Below are positions 16,715-25,740 of a stretch of DNA of 64,000 nucleotides, one piece after another. The position numbers and the translations under genes were made by a program. Within the stretch, counting starts at the first letter, position 1; each line of letters begins with the position of its first letter. A model generated the notes under the pieces. It did not search any database and was not told where the DNA came from. It was given only the letters and a program-made list of their open reading frames with translations. The stretch spans positions 1,223,501-1,287,500 of the forward strand of contig NZ_LR027573.1 in the NCBI RefSeq assembly GCF_900605015.1, in the 5' to 3' direction. This DNA comes from Olsenella sp. Marseille-P4559 (GTDB lineage: Bacteria > Actinomycetota > Coriobacteriia > Coriobacteriales > Atopobiaceae).

Positions 16715-18217
16715 ATGGACATAGCCTTATCGATTCTCGTCACGTTTCTGCTCACGGTTGTGAACGGGTACTTCTCGATGTCGGAGATGGCGCTTTCCAC
16801 CGCCCGGAAGGTGCTGCTTGATCACGATGCCGAAGAGGGTGACGCTCGGGCAGTGACTGCGGCAGGCATGATTGAGGACCCTACACAGTTTCTTGCCGCT
16901 ATCCAAGTTGCCATTACACTCGTTGGGTTCTTCTCGTCCGCGTTCGCCGCTATCAGCCTCTCCGAGCCGTTCGGTACCTGGCTATCCGGCTTTGGCATGG
17001 ATCTTGGTCTCGCAAACGGCCTAGCAACGGTACTCATTACTCTCATAGTCTCGTACTTCTCCATCGTGGTGGGCGAGCTCGTGCCCAAGCGCATCGCCAT
17101 GGCCGATGCCGAGGGCGTCTCCAAGCGCGTCGCGGGCTTTCTGCGTGGTTTCTCGCATGCCGTTAAGCCGCTGGTTTGGCTTACCTCTGCTAGCGCCAAC
17201 GGACTCGCGCGTCTCCTGCACGTGAAGTCCACGGAGGACCGCCAAGAGGTCTCGGAGGACGAGATCAAGTACATGGTTAAGGACTCCGACGAGCTCTCCG
17301 ACGAGGAGAAGTCGATGATTCACGAGGTCATCGACCTGGGTGACACCATTGCTCGCGAGGTCATGGTGCCTCGCGTGGACATGTGCGCCATGCGCGAGGA
17401 CGCCACCCTGAACGAGGTCCTCTCCGTCATGCGTCGCACCGGCTTTAGCCGCATTCCCATCTATCGGGGCAACGTTGACCGCATCGCGGGTGTCGCACAC
17501 ATCAAGGACCTCATCTCGCCCATCATCGACGACGGCCTTGGTAACGAGAAAATCTCACGCCACATGCGCACGCCGGACTTCGTGCCCGACACAAAAGACA
17601 TCATCCCGCTTCTCTCCGAGATGCAGTCGAGCCACGACCAGATGGTCATCGTGGTTGACGAGTATGGCGGTACGGCCGGTGTCATTACGATTGAGGACAT
17701 CGTTGAAGAGATCGTCGGCGAAATCGAGGACGAGTTCGACCCCGACAACAAGTACCTCACCAAGCTCTCCGATCGCGAGTGGCTGGTCGACGGTCGCTTT
17801 TCGCTGGATGATGCCATCGACCTTGGCTGGCCGGTTGAGGACAACGAGGAATACGAGACCATTGCCGGCTTCATCACCGACATGGCCGACAAGCTCCCGC
17901 GTCCCGGTGACGTAATCACCAAGGACGGCTACACCTTCCGTGTGCAGTCCATGCGCGGCCGCCGTGTGGCCATGCTGCGCGTGACGGCGCCGGAGCCCGC
18001 AAGCGAGGAGGAGCCTGCTGCCAGTGACAGCCAGCCCAAGGCAGACGAGCAGGGCAAAGCCACGGCAGCTCCCGAGATACCCCCTGAGAGCCAGGGTACG
18101 TCCGCGTCCCGTCAGCCCGTCGCGACAAAAGGCGACATCGTTAAATTGCGTGAAGAGTCGCAACATAAAGACGACCCGGGCGAATCGCGCGGCAAAGAAG
18201 GGGAACAAGGCGCCTAG
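16715..18217 (+). CDS. CNNM/CorC (HlyC) family membrane protein with CBS domains
   Basis: The 500-residue protein begins with a DUF21/CNNM transmembrane domain (LSILVTFLLTVVNGYFSMSE and further segments up to about residue 150). A tandem CBS pair follows (VMVPRVDMCAM, GFSRIPIYRGN, DQMVIVVDEYGGTAGVIT), then a CorC_HlyC domain (YLTKLSDREWLVDGRFSL), and an acidic, Pro/Ser-rich tail. Relatives take part in magnesium or divalent-cation efflux and homeostasis. An AAGGAGG at 16694 is rather far from the ATG at 16715, but this start gives the conserved N-terminus. An ATG at 16679 is possible. It stands alone in its transcription unit. Confidence 0.88.
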   Translation: MDIALSILVTFLLTVVNGYFSMSEMALSTARKVLLDHDAEEGDARAVTAAGMIEDPTQFLAAIQVAITLVGFFSSAFAAISLSEPFGTWLSGFGMDLGLANGLATVLITLIVSYFSIVVGELVPKRIAMADAEGVSKRVAGFLRGFSHAVKPLVWLTSASANGLARLLHVKSTEDRQEVSEDEIKYMVKDSDELSDEEKSMIHEVIDLGDTIAREVMVPRVDMCAMREDATLNEVLSVMRRTGFSRIPIYRGNVDRIAGVAHIKDLISPIIDDGLGNEKISRHMRTPDFVPDTKDIIPLLSEMQSSHDQMVIVVDEYGGTAGVITIEDIVEEIVGEIEDEFDPDNKYLTKLSDREWLVDGRFSLDDAIDLGWPVEDNEEYETIAGFITDMADKLPRPGDVITKDGYTFRVQSMRGRRVAMLRVTAPEPASEEEPAASDSQPKADEQGKATAAPEIPPESQGTSASRQPVATKGDIVKLREESQHKDDPGESRGKEGEQGA

Positions 18218-18378
18218 GGAGCGATGTTTGGCTGCGCTACGCCCGCGCTTCTTTCCGCGCTGCTGTCGGTATGTGCCGTCTGGCTACGCGCAAAAGGTTC
18301 AAACTGGGTTTTAACTACAATGGTACCTAGAACAGACCGCCATCCGCGTATGCGGGCGAAGAGAAGGGGAGCCGTACG

Positions 18379-19197
18379 ATGGCCCAGCTCGTGCAAATCA
18401 AAGAGGTCACGGTAGGGCCGAAGGACCTCGACGCCCTCGTGGAGATTGCCCCCAATGCCCCGCTTATGACCAGCGAGGACATCGAGGCAACCGCGCGCAT
18501 TGCTCGGCTCATGCCCGAGCTGGCAGATCACGTGTGCACGGGTGATGCCGGCCGACTCTTCCGCGATTCCATGGGTCACACCGAGCTCGCGCACCTGCTC
18601 GAGCACATAACGGTCGAGCTTCTCGCCCGCACAAACATCGCCGGAGACATCACCTGCGGCCGTACCTATCCCGTTGCCGACAACGAGCGCGCCTTTGACG
18701 TAGTGTTCCCGTGCCCTGACGACGTCTTGGTGACCTCGGCGCTTTCGAGTGCCGTATGGATCATGCAGTGGGCCTTCACGGGCGGTGGCGAGCCTCAGCC
18801 CGACGTCGACGCTATCGTAGGCGGCATCGTTGATCTGGTCCAAAGCGTCTCTGAGCCTGTCCAGGATGAAGAAGAGCCCACCGAGCAGGGCGTCACTCAG
18901 GAGGAGCCGCGGGAGCCGGTCGCCGAGAATGACACACTACTCGCCGAGGAGGCTCCGATTGCAGAAGAGTCGGCTGCCGCCACGGCACCTGCGCCCCCCG
19001 CAAGCCTCGAGCCCACGTCCGCATCGCCCGCCGAAAAACCCGCGCAAGATGCGTCTGCCGTGGCAAACGAGAGTCTTGGCGAGCCAGATGACGTTGCCGA
19101 GGATTCCCAGCCAGGGCCAGGGGTTTCCCAGGCCCCGGTACCCGACGACAGCGATTGGGACATGACGAACATGCCGCGTCCGCGTCCGGTGAGGTAG
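18379..19197 (+). CDS. Protein with a cyanophycin-synthetase-N-terminus-like domain
   Basis: This 272-residue protein has an N-terminal domain of about 150 residues. Its HLLEHITVELLARTN segment resembles the conserved HLLEHV-type helix in the N-terminal region of cyanophycin synthetase CphA. None of the ATP-grasp or Mur-ligase domains follow. Instead there is an acidic, Pro/Ala/Glu-rich tail of about 120 residues ending in basic RPRPVR. The function is unknown; the likeness is from one motif and overall feel, so it is tentative. GAAGGGGA precedes the ATG. The next two genes also encode envelope-type or alanine-rich proteins. Confidence 0.7.
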   Translation: MAQLVQIKEVTVGPKDLDALVEIAPNAPLMTSEDIEATARIARLMPELADHVCTGDAGRLFRDSMGHTELAHLLEHITVELLARTNIAGDITCGRTYPVADNERAFDVVFPCPDDVLVTSALSSAVWIMQWAFTGGGEPQPDVDAIVGGIVDLVQSVSEPVQDEEEPTEQGVTQEEPREPVAENDTLLAEEAPIAEESAAATAPAPPASLEPTSASPAEKPAQDASAVANESLGEPDDVAEDSQPGPGVSQAPVPDDSDWDMTNMPRPRPVR

Positions 19198-19296
19198 TTC
19201 TCTCAGGTAGGTGTTTCGCTCGCACCACGTAATGGCCAAACTTGCAGGTGGAAGCAAGAGGGTCGCATCTGCGTCCCGCAACGACAGGAGGATGTC

Positions 19297-19743
19297 ATGA
19301 GCAAGACCGCTAGTTTCGTCCTTGGCAGCATCATCGGTGCTGCTGCAGGCGTCGTCGCTGGCATGATGCTGGCCCCTCGCCCCGGCGCGGAGAGCCGTGC
19401 CATGGCCGCCGACGCGCTAAATGACACGTGGGACTCTGCCGTTGACGCCTACGAGCGTGGCGCCCGCGGTGTCTCTGATCGTCTCGGCGACGTGCGTCCC
19501 GGCGTCGATGCAAAGACCGACGAGCTCCGTGCCAAGGTCGATCTGGCCCGCGAGCGCATGGACCAGCTCCGTGACTCGCTTTCCAATGCTGTCTCCACCA
19601 CGTCCGCGCAGGTCTCCGATGCCGTGAGCACCGTGACCGACCGCGTCTCGAGCATGGCTGGCAATGCCGCGGCAGCAAACGAGTCTGCAGCACAATCCGT
19701 GCACGTCGAGGTCGTCGACAACGCCGAGAAGCCCGCAGAGTAA
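19297..19743 (+). CDS. YtxH domain protein
   Basis: The 148-residue protein starts with a short hydrophobic segment (FVLGSIIGAAAGVVAGMMLAP) followed by PRPGAESRAMAADAL, which is the YtxH signature (GxxxGxxAGxLxAPxxGxxxR). A long amphipathic, coiled-coil-like helical tail rich in Ala, Asp and Val follows, in apolipoprotein style. Such proteins are small membrane-anchored, stress-associated proteins with no known activity. AGGAGG lies upstream of the ATG. It is followed by the PRC-barrel protein 155 bp on. Confidence 0.85.
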   Translation: MSKTASFVLGSIIGAAAGVVAGMMLAPRPGAESRAMAADALNDTWDSAVDAYERGARGVSDRLGDVRPGVDAKTDELRAKVDLARERMDQLRDSLSNAVSTTSAQVSDAVSTVTDRVSSMAGNAAAANESAAQSVHVEVVDNAEKPAE

Positions 19744-19898
19744 ACGTCCTTCTCACTGTGGTTTTCACAAGGGTGTCGCTAAGGGTGCATGTTGCGGCGG
19801 GGTGCCACACGGTGCCCCGCTGCATTGCTTGATGCGCCTTCGGGCAGGGTGGCGCGATCGCTGAGAGCTCCGCACCAAAGCGGTAGGGGGGAGATGCC

Positions 19899-21008
19899 GT
19901 GACTAAAATCAACGACATGCAGGGAAAGAAGGTCTTCGTCACCAAGAAGGCCCGTCCCAAGAAGTCAAGAAAGAGCGAGAAGGCCTCCGTAGGGGAAAGA
20001 AGCGGAGTGCGCCTCTCCAAGCTCGGCAAGATCCGCATGGCGGTATTCGCGCCCGACGGCCACTCCATGGTGGGCTACCTGGTAGCCCGTCCCGACATCG
20101 CGGGCATGGTCAAGCGCGAGGATGCCTTTGTCGCCTTTGACTCGCTCGTCCCCTGTGAGAGGGGCTTTCGCACGGTCGACGAGGAGGGCGCCTTCGATGA
20201 CAAGGCGCGTGAGCGCCTGGGTGTCGACTGGGACTCCTGCATCATGTGGGCGGGCATGGATGCTCGCACCGAGTCGGGTCGCGAGCTGGGATACGTGGGG
20301 GATGTGGAGTTCGACGAGAAGACAGGCAAGGTAATCAAGTTCCTGGTGAGCGACGGCGGCATGGCCACTGCGCTCGTGGGCTCCATCGAGATCCCGCCTA
20401 GCATGCTGGTGGGCTACTCCAAAGGCCATATGATCGTGAGGGATGAGGCTGCCAGGCTGGGGTTCAACGGCGGGCTTGCTGCTAAGGCCGGCGAAGCCAC
20501 GGCAAAGGCCAAGATTCGCGGCGCAGAGCTTGGCGAGAAGGCCGGCAAAGCCACCAGCGAGGCTGTCGACAAGGGTTCGTTTGCACTGGGCAAAGCGCTT
20601 GGCAAGGCAAGGCGTGCCATAGACGATGCCCGTGCCGAGGGCGAGGAAGAGCGCGCCCGCGAGGAAGCCGAGGAGCTACGCAAGGCTGCCGAGAAGAACC
20701 AGCTCCCCACCACCGAAGCCGCTGACGTTCGCGTTTCGGAGCCTGTGGTCGCGCTCAATGCCAGCGCCGAGGAGCGAGCGGCCACGTCGTCGACGCCTAG
20801 GACCTATGCCGTAAAGAGATCCGTTGCAGGCGGCTCGGCCAAGCCAGCTGCCAAGACCGCTGCAAGGCCGGCTGCTGCCAAAGCCAAAAAGCCTGCCGCG
20901 GAACGCAAGGCCGGGGACGAGGCCGCGCGCGCCCTAGGCCGCGGCCTCAACAGCATGGGAAAGATGTTCGGCTCGTTTAAGGACGAGTTCGACAAGGCGA
21001 GCAAGTAG
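19899..21008 (+). CDS. PRC-barrel domain protein with Ala/Lys-rich tail
   Basis: The 369-residue protein has a PRC-barrel-like fold in its first 190 residues (GKIRMAVFAPDGHSMVGYLVARPDIAG, then SGRELGYVGDVEFDEKTGKVIKFLVSDG, the typical GxVxDV and VxxLxV pattern). A long helical region rich in Ala, Lys and Glu and a C-terminal KPAAKTAARPAAAKAKKPAA low-complexity, histone-H1-like stretch follow. PRC-barrels act in RNA processing or membrane-associated assemblies; the tail might bind nucleic acid. The function is not known. The GTG start at 19899 has GGGGGAG 6 bases ahead. Confidence 0.8.
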   Translation: MTKINDMQGKKVFVTKKARPKKSRKSEKASVGERSGVRLSKLGKIRMAVFAPDGHSMVGYLVARPDIAGMVKREDAFVAFDSLVPCERGFRTVDEEGAFDDKARERLGVDWDSCIMWAGMDARTESGRELGYVGDVEFDEKTGKVIKFLVSDGGMATALVGSIEIPPSMLVGYSKGHMIVRDEAARLGFNGGLAAKAGEATAKAKIRGAELGEKAGKATSEAVDKGSFALGKALGKARRAIDDARAEGEEERAREEAEELRKAAEKNQLPTTEAADVRVSEPVVALNASAEERAATSSTPRTYAVKRSVAGGSAKPAAKTAARPAAAKAKKPAAERKAGDEAARALGRGLNSMGKMFGSFKDEFDKASK

Positions 21009-21090
21009 GGGCTGTCGTGGGCCGGCCCGCTGCGAAAACCCCACTACCACCGGTAGTCGGGTCTGCAAAGGGAGAGGAGACCAGACTTAC

Positions 21091-22164
21091 ATGAGCGTCG
21101 AGGAATTCTTCGACCGCGTCATATCGGTGAGGCTGCCAGAGGACCGTGAGTCCCTGGACATCATCGACCAGACGCTGCTTCCCGGCACCGTGAAGCGCAT
21201 CAGCCTTCGTACCAAGGAGGAACTCTGGGAAGCCATCAAGAAGCTCCGCGTCCGTGGGGCACCTGCCATCGGTGTTGCCGCGGCCGAGGGCCTCGCTGTT
21301 CTCGCCAACAAGATCGATGCCTCAGACCCGCAGGAGTTCTATCGCCAGCTCAAGGAGATTTCGGACTACCTGGCATCCTCGCGTCCCACGGCTGTTAACC
21401 TCTTCTGGGCCCTCAACCGCATGGACGAGTTCTGCCGCGCCCACCTTGACCTGCCCGTTGGCCAGCTCAAGCAGGAGCTCTTCGAGGAGTCCCTCCGCAT
21501 TCGCGAGGAGGACGTGCAGATTAGCCGCAGCATCGGCTCCATCGGCTTCGAGGTCATGCGGGAAGCGAGGAAGCCGGGCCGGCCTGTGGGCATCCTCACC
21601 CACTGCAATGCCGGCGCGCTGGCCACCGCAAAGTACGGCACGGCCACGGCCCCCATGTACACGGCGCTCGAGCAGGGCTGGGCCGGCACCGACATGCACG
21701 TCTACTGCGACGAGACCAGGCCGCTTCTCCAGGGCGCGCGCCTCACGTCCTTCGAGCTCTACAACGCAGGCATCACAACCACCCTCCAGTGCGACAACAT
21801 GGTTTCGATGCTTATGCAACAGGGGCGCATCGACGTGGTCTTTGTTGGCTGCGACCGCGTGGCCGCCAACGGAGACGCCGCGAACAAGATTGGCACCTCG
21901 GGCGTCGCGATTCTCGCCAGGCACTATGGCGTGCCCTTTTACGTGTGCGCCCCCAGCTCGACCATCGACCACAACACTCCAACCGGCGCACAGATTCCCA
22001 TCGAGATGCGCGACCCAGACGAGGTCACCGAGATGTGGTACGAGGAGCGCATGGCACCCAAGGGCGTGGACGTCTTCAACCCCGCGTTCGACGTGACCGA
22101 CCACAGTCTCATCACGGGCATCATTACCGAGAACGGACTGCTTACGGCACCGTACGAGCTGTAG
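21091..22164 (+). CDS. mtnA: Methylthioribose-1-phosphate isomerase
   Basis: The 357-residue protein belongs to the eIF2B-alpha/MtnA family and isomerises methylthioribose 1-phosphate to methylthioribulose 1-phosphate in methionine salvage. The substrate loop is KLRVRGAPAIGVAAAEG, the catalytic Cys is in THCNAGALATAKYGTA, and the Asp in VGCDRVAANGDAANKIGT. Length and order are normal. No other methionine-salvage gene is adjacent, so in this organism it may serve another nucleoside or ribose-phosphate pathway; that is a guess. GGGAGAGGAG lies upstream. Confidence 0.93.
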   Translation: MSVEEFFDRVISVRLPEDRESLDIIDQTLLPGTVKRISLRTKEELWEAIKKLRVRGAPAIGVAAAEGLAVLANKIDASDPQEFYRQLKEISDYLASSRPTAVNLFWALNRMDEFCRAHLDLPVGQLKQELFEESLRIREEDVQISRSIGSIGFEVMREARKPGRPVGILTHCNAGALATAKYGTATAPMYTALEQGWAGTDMHVYCDETRPLLQGARLTSFELYNAGITTTLQCDNMVSMLMQQGRIDVVFVGCDRVAANGDAANKIGTSGVAILARHYGVPFYVCAPSSTIDHNTPTGAQIPIEMRDPDEVTEMWYEERMAPKGVDVFNPAFDVTDHSLITGIITENGLLTAPYEL

Positions 22165-22166
22165 CC

Positions 22167-22199
22167 TCGGTGTCAACCGACACCGAAGGGCCCATTTTT
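22167..22199 (+). terminator. Terminator between mtnA and the convergent NRAMP gene
   Basis: TCGGTGTC at 22167-22174 pairs with GACACCGA at 22179-22186, with a T-run at 22195-22199 slightly distant from the stem. Confidence 0.55.
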
Positions 22200-22231
22200 C
22201 GCGCGCGGCCGTATCCTTTATCCGGGTGCCC

Positions 22232-23491
22232 CTACACACCCATCGCCTGCAGCACGAACATGATGACCGTGAGCACAATAACCACGACAATGGTGAACCA
22301 CGTGAGGCCCGTCCACACGCGACCGTTCACGTACTGCCCCATCACGCGCTTGTCGCTTGCGATGAGCACCATGCACACCATGAGCACCGGCAGCAGCACG
22401 CCATTGATGACCTGCGCCAGCATCATGACGCCAAAGAGGTCAACGTTGGGGATGAGCACGATTGCCGCGGAGAGGATCGTGATGCCAGTGATGATGCCAT
22501 GATACGCCGGCGCCTCGTTCCAGCTGCGGTCCACGCCGCGCTCCCAGCCAAAGGCCTCGCACACGGCGCTCGCGGTGATGCCGGGCAGCACGCACGCCGC
22601 CAGGAACGACGCGCCCGCAAGGCCGGCCGCGAAGAGCGCAGACGCATACTGGCCGGCAAGCGGTACGAGCGCCTGCGCCGCATCGGCCGCGCTGCTCACG
22701 GTGACGCCTGCCGGGTAGAGCACGGTGCCGGTCGTAAGGACGATGAACCAGGTGGTGATCTCGGCGGCAATCACGCCGGAGATGTTGTCGGCGCGCTGCC
22801 CGGGAATGTCTGAGCCCTTGAGGTTCTTCTCGACTACGTTGGAACTCACCATGAATAGCATGTACGGTGAGATGGTGGTGCCGACGTTGGCCACCAGCAG
22901 CGACACATAGCCGGGATCGTTCGAGAACTGCGGGACCACCGTGTCCCTAAGCGCCAGGCCCCAATCGGGGTTGGAGATGATGCCGCTCACGATGTAGGTG
23001 AGAAACACGCACGAGAGCGCCAGCAGAATCTTCTCGACGCGGTGGTATGACCCGCTCTGCGTGAGAAGCCAGGTGGCAATGCCCGCGATAGGTACGCTCA
23101 CCTGCAGCGGAATGCCAAAGAGCTCCATGCTCGACGCGATGCCGGCAAACTCCGAGAGGGTCACGGTAAAGTTGGAGACGATGAGCGCGAGCATGGCAAC
23201 GGCCGAGACGCGCACGCCAAACTGCTCGCGGATGAGCGCCGCGAATCCCTTGCCCGTGGCGCACCCCATGCGTGCGGCCGTCTCCTGCGCCACGATGAGC
23301 AGGACGCACATGAGTGGCACGGTCCAAAGCATGCCGTAGCCGTAGGTGGCACCGGTCGAGGAGTACGTAGCGATGCCGCCGGCGTCATTGCCGGCCATTG
23401 CGGTGAGAAGCCCCGGTCCCATGGCGGCGAGAATCGCAAGGCGTCCAGCCCCCCTGGCGGTCTTTGCCGTAGCGTTCTTTACCTCTGCCAT
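22232..23491 (-). CDS. NRAMP-family transporter, probably of the magnesium-transporting (NRMT) branch
   Basis: The 419-residue membrane protein has about 11 hydrophobic segments in SLC11 order. In TM1 the classical metal motif DPGN reads DAGG (AMAGNDAGGIATYSSTGA), and in TM6 the MPH site reads SPY (GTTISPYMLFM), so the Met that selects transition metals is missing. NRAMP-related Mg2+ transporters lack this Met, and one is characterised from Eggerthella lenta, also a Coriobacteriia member. It starts 7 bp after the MgtE-like gene on the same strand, so they are probably cotranscribed. Manganese or iron import is less likely but not excluded. Confidence 0.88.
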   Translation of the reverse strand: MAEVKNATAKTARGAGRLAILAAMGPGLLTAMAGNDAGGIATYSSTGATYGYGMLWTVPLMCVLLIVAQETAARMGCATGKGFAALIREQFGVRVSAVAMLALIVSNFTVTLSEFAGIASSMELFGIPLQVSVPIAGIATWLLTQSGSYHRVEKILLALSCVFLTYIVSGIISNPDWGLALRDTVVPQFSNDPGYVSLLVANVGTTISPYMLFMVSSNVVEKNLKGSDIPGQRADNISGVIAAEITTWFIVLTTGTVLYPAGVTVSSAADAAQALVPLAGQYASALFAAGLAGASFLAACVLPGITASAVCEAFGWERGVDRSWNEAPAYHGIITGITILSAAIVLIPNVDLFGVMMLAQVINGVLLPVLMVCMVLIASDKRVMGQYVNGRVWTGLTWFTIVVVIVLTVIMFVLQAMGV

Positions 23492-23498
23492 GGGCGGC

Positions 23499-25352
23499 CT
23501 ACCCCAAAACGATTCCGGTCGACCCGGTCACGGCAATGGCGATGGAAAATATCACGGCAGCGACAATCATCGAGACAACGGCAAGCGCGAAGCCCGAGGT
23601 CTCCTGGTTGCGCTTGTCTCGCGCGCGAAGGACCGAAAGGTAGATGGGCGTAAGAGCAAACGAGACAAGCATCGAGACTGCAGCCGCGCCAAAGCCAAGC
23701 CCGAGCGCGTGCGCCAGCGCGGCCCCTGACGCATCCGGTAGCGCGAGGGTCGTAAAGGCCATCACCAGAAGCGTGCAGATAAGGGCAAAGACAAAGCCGG
23801 TACCAATGCTGCGCAGGGCAAACCCCAGCGCGGATGGCGCGTCCTCATCGTCCGGGTCGTTCTCCAGGAAGAAGTTAGTGACGTAGCTCACGGAGTCGTC
23901 GGCCACAACGAGCGCGAGCGGCATTGCCGCGCAGGCGAGAAGCGCTGTGGTGAACGTGTCGTTGTCGGCCCTAAACGCAAGGGAGATGAGCGCCGTTGCG
24001 AGGACCCAGAAGAAGAACCAGGCGTTGCGGCGTAGGAGCCACACCAGGTCGTGTGCATGCTCGGTGCCATTCGCGTTGGAGCTGGCACCGCCTGCGATCT
24101 GCAGGTCCTCGGCGTGCTCCTCCTCCAAAACGTCCAGTGCGTCGTCGACGGTTACGATGCCCAGGAGCTTTCCCTCGTCCGAGACGACGGGCATGGCAAG
24201 CAGGTTATACTTGGCGATGTCCTGCGCGACGTCCTCCTGGTCGTCCTCGGGCTTCGCCGTCTTGAGTTCCTTGGTGGCAATGTCATCGAGGCGGGTGTCG
24301 GGGTCAGAGACAATGAGCCTGCCCAGCGTGACCACACCGGAGAGCTTGTCATCTTCATCGGTGAGATAGACGTAGCGCACACTCTCGAAGTCCTCGTCCA
24401 GATTGCGCAGGCGCTTGGCGGCGTCGGATACGGTCTTGCCCTCGGGAAGCGAGACGACCTTGGAGGTCATGATGCGGCCAGCGGTGCTCTCGCGGTAGCC
24501 AAGCAGCTGGCGAATGGCCTTCTCCTCATTGACGCCCATAAGCTTGAGGAGCTTCTCAGCCTTGTCGTAGTCAAGCTCCGAGACAAGCTCGGCTGCATCG
24601 TCCGGGTCCATCTCGGAAAGGATGCGCGACGCATCTGCCTCGTCCATACTGCCCATGAGCTGCGCCGCCATCTTGTCGTCGCCCAGCTCGGCCATGGCAC
24701 CGGCGCGCTGCTCGTCATCCAGCTGGGCAAAGACCTGTCCGCGCAGGCGCGGGTCAAGGCGCTCGATGATGTCTGCGATGTCAGCAGGGTGCATGTTATC
24801 GAGGGTCTTGTGCGAGACCGAGAGCTTGACGTCGGAGAGGTCGCGCTCCACGAGGTCCATGTAGCTCCAGGCGATGATCTTTTCGGGCAGCTGCTTGCCG
24901 AAGGTGTGGGTGATGCGCAACGCGAGCCTCTCGATGCCGGGGGAGAGCGAACGGAGGATGCCGCGAATGCCAACCTCGGCGCCAAGGAGTCGCAGCTGGG
25001 TGGAGTTGGTATCCGAGAGCTTGAGGTCGTTTACGCGCACCACACGCATGCCGCGGGTATCGACAATCTGCTTGTTGAGAATATCGCGCGCGAGAAGGAC
25101 CTCGTTGGGCTGCAGGTAGGAGAAGCGGATGTCGGTGGCGACGACCTTGAGGTGAACCTCGTGCTCGTCGTAGGTGTCGACGTACTTGCGCCAGCTGATC
25201 ATGAACGGCGTGTGGCCGGGACCCATGAATGCAAGGCTGGTGACGCGAGGAAAGACTTCGCCGGTGGCGATGCCCAAGTCAGAAACGGTACCAATCTTCT
25301 CGCCGTTGAGGTCGAGAACCGGGTTTCCCAGAAGCTGGGAGAGATAAATCAT
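23499..25352 (-). CDS. MgtE-like protein with PRC-barrel, MgtE_N, CBS pair and a reduced membrane domain
   Basis: The 617-residue protein begins with a PRC-barrel-like domain (LDLNGEKIGTVSDLGI). An MgtE N-domain follows (MHPADIADIIERLDPRLRGQVF, DEADASRILSEMDPDDAAELV), then two CBS motifs (STAGRIMTSKVVSLP; YNLLAMPVVSDEGKLLGIVTVDDALDVL), the magnesium-sensing cytosolic part of MgtE. The C-terminal region has about five hydrophobic segments but lacks an obvious MgtE pore signature, and it is shorter and Ala-rich. It may therefore sense Mg2+ and regulate the NRAMP partner, not transport by itself (inference). AAAAGGAG precedes the ATG; 25353-25740 upstream is a long leader with no recognised riboswitch. 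Confidence 0.87.
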   Translation of the reverse strand: MIYLSQLLGNPVLDLNGEKIGTVSDLGIATGEVFPRVTSLAFMGPGHTPFMISWRKYVDTYDEHEVHLKVVATDIRFSYLQPNEVLLARDILNKQIVDTRGMRVVRVNDLKLSDTNSTQLRLLGAEVGIRGILRSLSPGIERLALRITHTFGKQLPEKIIAWSYMDLVERDLSDVKLSVSHKTLDNMHPADIADIIERLDPRLRGQVFAQLDDEQRAGAMAELGDDKMAAQLMGSMDEADASRILSEMDPDDAAELVSELDYDKAEKLLKLMGVNEEKAIRQLLGYRESTAGRIMTSKVVSLPEGKTVSDAAKRLRNLDEDFESVRYVYLTDEDDKLSGVVTLGRLIVSDPDTRLDDIATKELKTAKPEDDQEDVAQDIAKYNLLAMPVVSDEGKLLGIVTVDDALDVLEEEHAEDLQIAGGASSNANGTEHAHDLVWLLRRNAWFFFWVLATALISLAFRADNDTFTTALLACAAMPLALVVADDSVSYVTNFFLENDPDDEDAPSALGFALRSIGTGFVFALICTLLVMAFTTLALPDASGAALAHALGLGFGAAAVSMLVSFALTPIYLSVLRARDKRNQETSGFALAVVSMIVAAVIFSIAIAVTGSTGIVLG

Positions 25353-25683
25353 GCGTGCTCCTTTTCTGCCGGCGCGTGCCAGGAAAAGACTGCACGCGTG
25401 ACATATGTGGTGGAACGGCACCCCATGCGGCGGGCTGCCAGTAGCACGCCGGAGGGGTCATCGACTGTGAGGTCGGGGTTTCATGGAAGCCTTTCTCTTT
25501 GACCTTTGATGACCACGCGAGTGATACGCACCCCCGCGCACAGGCCATTGTACACGAGGGCCTGCTGCAAGGGTTCGCAGGGTTCGCTGGGTTTGCATAA
25601 CAATTCGCTTATCTCCATGTTAGGGAAAATGCCACGGTGGAGAGGGGCCTTGGGACGCCGTGCCAAACGCACCGCGAGAGAAA

Positions 25684-25717
25684 GGCGCCGGTGGGGCAGC
25701 GTGACCCCACCGGCGCC
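25684..25717 (-). terminator. Terminator after lemA
   Basis: GGCGCCGGTGGGG at 25684-25696 pairs perfectly with CCCCACCGGCGCC at 25705-25717. On the minus strand it is followed by TTTCTCTC, a short T-rich tail. Confidence 0.65.
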
Positions 25718-25740
25718 AGAGCCCGCATTTCTCAGCGAGA

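Noticed and set aside
25353-25560. M-box riboswitch before the MgtE-like gene
   Set aside because: The conserved GGUGAGGCUCC and GCUAAAGCUCUAC-type segments are not present.
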